This document shows, one piece after another, positions 31,574 to 33,830 of a stretch of DNA of 33,830 nucleotides. The notes beneath the pieces were generated by a model. The model made no database searches. It was not told where the DNA came from and saw nothing but the letters and a program-made list of their open reading frames with translations. A program made the translations under genes and the position numbers. The stretch lies in NCBI GenBank assembly GCA_017523755.1, contig JAFWWA010000010.1:1-33830 (forward strand), in the 5' to 3' direction. Each line of letters begins with the position of its first letter. Position 1 is the first letter of the stretch. The stretch is from Christensenellaceae bacterium. Lineage in GTDB: Bacteria; Bacillota; Clostridia; Christensenellales; Christensenellaceae.

Positions 31574-32002
31574 TTAGAGTTCCGGGTCGTCACAGAGAAA
31601 GTCCCTGCCGGCACCGCCCCCGAAGATGTCCTCAGTGAGCCATCTTAATAGCATACAGTCCTCCAGAGGATCGTACGGGGTCTCCCAGTAAACTGTAAAA
31701 GACACTCCTCCGCCTCCCGGCAGTTCCGTAAACTCGTCTGAAAAGCAGTAGGCCGTGATGAGCGCCATCATGTCTTCGGGCTGAAGATCCTCTCTTCTCA
31801 GCATGAGCTCCGCCCTGCCCTCTTCTTCCGATGTGTGTGCCTTCAGTTCGGGCACTTCCGCCCCCGCTGCTTTTCTCCTTTCGATGAGGCTCCTTATAAG
31901 CATGACCGCTGTCTTAAACCTCACCCTCTTTTCCTTTTCCAGACCTTCCGCGCTGCCTCCGTTCAACATCTTCCTTATTAGCCTTTCTGATCTTCTGTCC
32001 AT
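31574..32002 (-). CDS. Small hypothetical protein, first of a pair
   Basis: 142 residues from the ATG at 32002 with AGGAGGAACGT directly upstream. The N-terminal third is basic and helical (MDRRSERLIRKMLNGG, RSLIERRKA). The C-terminal half is acidic, with aromatic residues and a Gly-rich loop (LPGGGGVSFTVYWETPYD). No membrane helix, signal peptide or known family was recognised. It heads a two-gene operon whose upstream DNA carries three spaced copies of a GTCCC motif (32049-32102) and two palindromes. Confidence 0.72.
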   Translation of the reverse strand: MDRRSERLIRKMLNGGSAEGLEKEKRVRFKTAVMLIRSLIERRKAAGAEVPELKAHTSEEEGRAELMLRREDLQPEDMMALITAYCFSDEFTELPGGGGVSFTVYWETPYDPLEDCMLLRWLTEDIFGGGAGRDFLCDDPEL

Positions 32003-32048
32003 ACGTTCCTCCTGTGCTCTTTTTGAGAGTCTTCCGGGCTTCCCCGGG

Positions 32049-32102
32049 GCGGTCCCCTTTATATACCCGGCTGTCCCTATATATAGCAACGGGTGTCCCT
32101 TA
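32049..32102. repeat. Three direct repeats of a GTCCC/TATATA element at 21-22 bp spacing
   Basis: Copies GCGGTCCCCTTTATATA (32049-32065), CGGCTGTCCCTATATATA (32068-32085) and CGGGTGTCCCTTA (32090-32102). The GTCCC cores start at 32052, 32073 and 32095, two helical turns apart. They end about 45 bp before the start codon at 32002, in the position of an operator or activator array. Confidence 0.6.
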
Positions 32103-32104
32103 CT

Positions 32105-32130
32105 CGGCTTAAGCCGGTATCAATATATTG
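32105..32130. promoter_or_regulatory. Two adjacent perfect palindromes
   Basis: CGGCTTAAGCCG (32105-32116) and CAATATATTG (32121-32130) lie side by side, immediately upstream (in the sense of the minus-strand gene pair) of the GTCCC repeats. They are candidate binding sites for dimeric regulators. Confidence 0.45.
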
Positions 32131-32247
32131 TGGTATATTTACCGAGGCATACAATATGTAGATTTCGCGCGTTTCAACAATTGTAAACAATCTGTAAATG
32201 TGCATTTTTCAGCATTTTAAACAGAGCATAAGGCATAAAAACAGCCT

Positions 32248-32281
32248 AAAAAAAGACGCCCTGTCTTTTATACAGGCCATC
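32248..32281 (-). terminator. Terminator-like hairpin without a visible gene
   Basis: On the minus strand CCTGT pairs with ACAGG across ATAAAAG, the stem is extended by a second block of four pairs, and seven T follow. No minus-strand gene lies between here and 32453. It could end a small RNA. Confidence 0.5.
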
Positions 32282-32452
32282 TCTTCCTCTGTCAGACATG
32301 TACTGCTGGATGGTCCGGTATTCATCAAAACGCTTTACGGGTGTTTAAATAACACAAACGCATTGCTGAACAGGTGTTTTTCATACATGCGATATAAAAA
32401 TTTTCACATATGTTATATAATAAAATGAGAGATCATTTATGAGAGGGAGAAT

Positions 32453-33487
32453 ATGAAAAGATCAGGTACAGGAAGACTAACAGTGATCATGATAACGATG
32501 GTTTTGCTTATTGCCGCCTGTTTTTCTTGCGGATGTTCTTCAGGTACTGAGCTTTCCGATGATGATACTTTCTTTAAAGGGATACATATCCGGCTTCCGA
32601 AAGCTTTAAAAGAAGAATCGGCAGGCGGCAATGAAGCTCAATACAGTTCAAAGAACAGCCGTGTCGTCTTTGCTGTTGAGAACAGTGAAAACTACAGGAA
32701 CGGCTACGATGCGTGGGAGGCGCATATACTCTATTCAAAATCCCTGTACGATAAACCGGGCACAGATATCTCACGCATAAGTATCGGCGGTATAGATGCT
32801 CTTATAGAGAAAAAACACGGGCATATATCCCATGCCGTCATGATCCTGAGATCAAATGCTGTCAGCATCAGTTTTGATTCCGAAGACGAAGAAATGCTTG
32901 AGAGCTTTGATGAAGCTCTCTTATCAGTAAAGATAGACTCAGGTGAGATCCCCGATATTAATAGATTCACATCACCTGAGACCCTGAAGGAAGAAGGTCT
33001 TAAGGAAAAGCCGGCTTATGCGGAAGGCCTGTACATCTATCTTCCGAAAATGTTCAGACCCCTGGAAGTCAACGGTGTCATGAGCTGGGAAGACCCGCCT
33101 CTTTACGCCCGGATACAGATAGTGAAGGTCCCGGACAGAATAACCGGTAAAGATGAGAAATGGTGGATCCAAACTATAAAAGACGATCTGTTTGGAGATA
33201 ATGACTACGGGGCAGTAACAATAAAAACACTTACGATCAACGGTATGGATGCGATCAGAGCAGAATTCGTCACATCAGCCGGTCAGCCAAGCGGCAGAGC
33301 CCGTACATATATCGGTATAGACCTTCCCGGAGGTAAGAATGACTCCGTGCTCCTTAAGTTTACAAAGCTGCTCGACAAAAGCCGGGATATGGATTTCGGG
33401 CATGTTATTAGGACACTGAGATTTGAAGACGGCTGGATCGATGCTGAAGAATTCAAGCCTGAGATGTTCATCAGCGCAGGCGGTTGA
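32453..33487 (+). CDS. Lipoprotein with two copies of a PsbP-like domain
   Basis: 344 residues. GAGAGGGAGA precedes the ATG. A lipoprotein signal peptide ends at C28 (SCGC), after a long hydrophobic stretch. The mature part has two similar halves, about 41-162 and 190-330. Each begins G-x-x-I-x-LPK (GIHIRLPKAL; GLYIYLPKMF), has an x-I-x-G-x-D/M-A-x-x-A/E middle (IGGIDALIEK; INGMDAIRAE) and closes with a short segment before S-V/L-R-F. The pattern resembles the extracytoplasmic domain of the zinc-ribbon protein at 17057-18421, and the PsbP-like/DUF1795 type of fold (by eye). Function unknown; probably binding or sensing at the cell surface. Monocistronic, ends at a terminator. Confidence 0.8.
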   Translation: MKRSGTGRLTVIMITMVLLIAACFSCGCSSGTELSDDDTFFKGIHIRLPKALKEESAGGNEAQYSSKNSRVVFAVENSENYRNGYDAWEAHILYSKSLYDKPGTDISRISIGGIDALIEKKHGHISHAVMILRSNAVSISFDSEDEEMLESFDEALLSVKIDSGEIPDINRFTSPETLKEEGLKEKPAYAEGLYIYLPKMFRPLEVNGVMSWEDPPLYARIQIVKVPDRITGKDEKWWIQTIKDDLFGDNDYGAVTIKTLTINGMDAIRAEFVTSAGQPSGRARTYIGIDLPGGKNDSVLLKFTKLLDKSRDMDFGHVIRTLRFEDGWIDAEEFKPEMFISAGG

Positions 33488-33492
33488 GCATG

Positions 33493-33525
33493 TAACGGGA
33501 CATATCACAATGTCCCGTTTCTTAT
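33493..33525 (+). terminator. Intrinsic terminator of the duplicated-domain lipoprotein gene
   Basis: ACGGGACAT pairs with ATGTCCCGT across a 6-base loop, followed by TTCTTAT. Confidence 0.8.
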
Positions 33526-33545
33526 AAACAGGCTGGATACTGCTG

Positions 33546-33580
33546 TAAAAAAAGATACCCTGATCTTATATCGGGTATCT
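33546..33580 (-). terminator. Terminator of the gene at the right edge
   Basis: AGATACCC pairs with GGGTATCT; on the minus strand seven T follow. It lies about 125 bp after the stop codon at 33704. Confidence 0.8.
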
Positions 33581-33703
33581 CAACGCTTAATATTTCGTTA
33601 TCATTCTGACTGCTGTATGCTCCTGCTGATTAATACTGTCAGATCGGTTTTTTATTATGGGCTTTTGTCTGCAGCCTGTTAACAGTTTCGATCACATATC
33701 AGT

Positions 33704-33829
33704 TTATCGTATATACTCCCAGCCGCACCAATAGTATATAAACTCTTCCATATCCTCCACGTAATCCAGTTCGATATCATTAAAGAAGATGAACCCAATC
33801 TCATGGGTCTTATCATTCGTTACCATCAG
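33704..33829 (-). CDS. C-terminal end of an unknown protein (partial)
   Basis: 41 codons to the stop at 33704, cut by the window edge. The readable end is acidic and aromatic (FNDIELDYVEDMEEFIYYWCGWEYIR, split here as FNDIELDYVEDMEEF and IYYWCGWEYIR). No family is recognised. A strong terminator downstream on the same strand and the uninterrupted frame to the edge support it as a real gene end. An internal ATG at 33824-33826 could be its start, giving only 40 residues, but nothing upstream is visible to decide. Confidence 0.6.
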   Translation of the reverse strand: MMVTNDKTHEIGFIFFNDIELDYVEDMEEFIYYWCGWEYIR

Positions 33830-33830
33830 C

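Larger units (their letters stand above)
32003..32452. other. 450 bp intergenic region with repeats, palindromes and an orphan terminator
   Basis: No convincing gene. From left to right: leader and ribosome binding site of the 142-residue gene; three spaced GTCCC repeats (32049-32102); two perfect palindromes (32105-32116 and 32121-32130); a minus-strand terminator-like hairpin with seven T (32248-32281) with no minus-strand gene before it; and an AT-rich promoter region for the lipoprotein at 32453, with a TGTTATATAAT extended -10-like string near 32411-32421. Confidence 0.6.

Noticed and set aside
32198-32428. 76-codon plus-strand frame before the lipoprotein gene
   Set aside because: No ribosome binding site, it spans the hairpin at 32248-32281 and AT-rich promoter sequence, and resembles no protein.
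1-33830. tRNA, rRNA, CRISPR array, prophage, complete insertion sequence or replication origin
   Set aside because: None seen by eye; only the right end of one IS3-family element at the left edge.

Overview
The window looks like a chromosomal segment of a Gram-positive Clostridia member, most likely Lachnospiraceae-like (inferred). The sequence shows strong AGGAGG-type ribosome binding sites, many lipobox lipoproteins, a DUF1846/UPF0371 protein, a sigma-factor/DUF4367 operon, an ECF-type (energy-coupling factor) transporter, middling GC and frequent AGG (Arg) and ATA (Ile) codons. No rRNA, tRNA, CRISPR array or prophage block was seen.

Layout. 1-140: tail and right end of an IS3-family insertion sequence. 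190-2430: divergent dCMP deaminase and DUF1846 protein. 2440-5470: two tandem aldo/keto reductases facing away from a dihydrodipicolinate-synthase-family lyase. 5480-6531: SH3-domain lipoprotein. 6790-10680: four-gene operon of phosphoribosyltransferase, fused ECF ATPase, EcfT and an S component, with PurBox-like sites upstream; probably purine or nucleobase uptake coupled to salvage. 10820-13890: four-gene operon of membrane proteins ending in an acyltransferase. 13920-17040: phosphodiesterase-superfamily hydrolase, URO-D-family protein, and an esterase whose start is frameshifted. 17050-20255: zinc-ribbon membrane protein with a Pro/Thr-rich tail, and a propeller-like lipoprotein. 20390-29175: scattered carbohydrate genes (GH42/DUF5597-like, GH43-like, a degenerate GH27-like protein, GH31) with a GT2 glycosyltransferase, a GNAT acetyltransferase and a hypothetical protein. 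29300-31340: lipoprotein, sigma factor and anti-sigma operon. 31390-32130: two small unknown genes behind a repeat-rich promoter region. 32450-33530: a duplicated-domain lipoprotein. The end of an unknown gene is cut by the right edge.

The most unusual unit is the lipoprotein-sigma-anti-sigma operon. The lipoprotein carries what looks like a cystatin (stefin-like cysteine protease inhibitor) domain joined to a DUF4367 domain, and the anti-sigma protein carries the same DUF4367 domain outside the membrane. Next in interest are the PurBox-like inverted pair before the phosphoribosyltransferase-ECF operon, the GH27-like protein with no recognisable catalytic motifs, and the 21-22 bp repeated motif before the two small genes.

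All functions are read from motifs and family knowledge; no database search was run.
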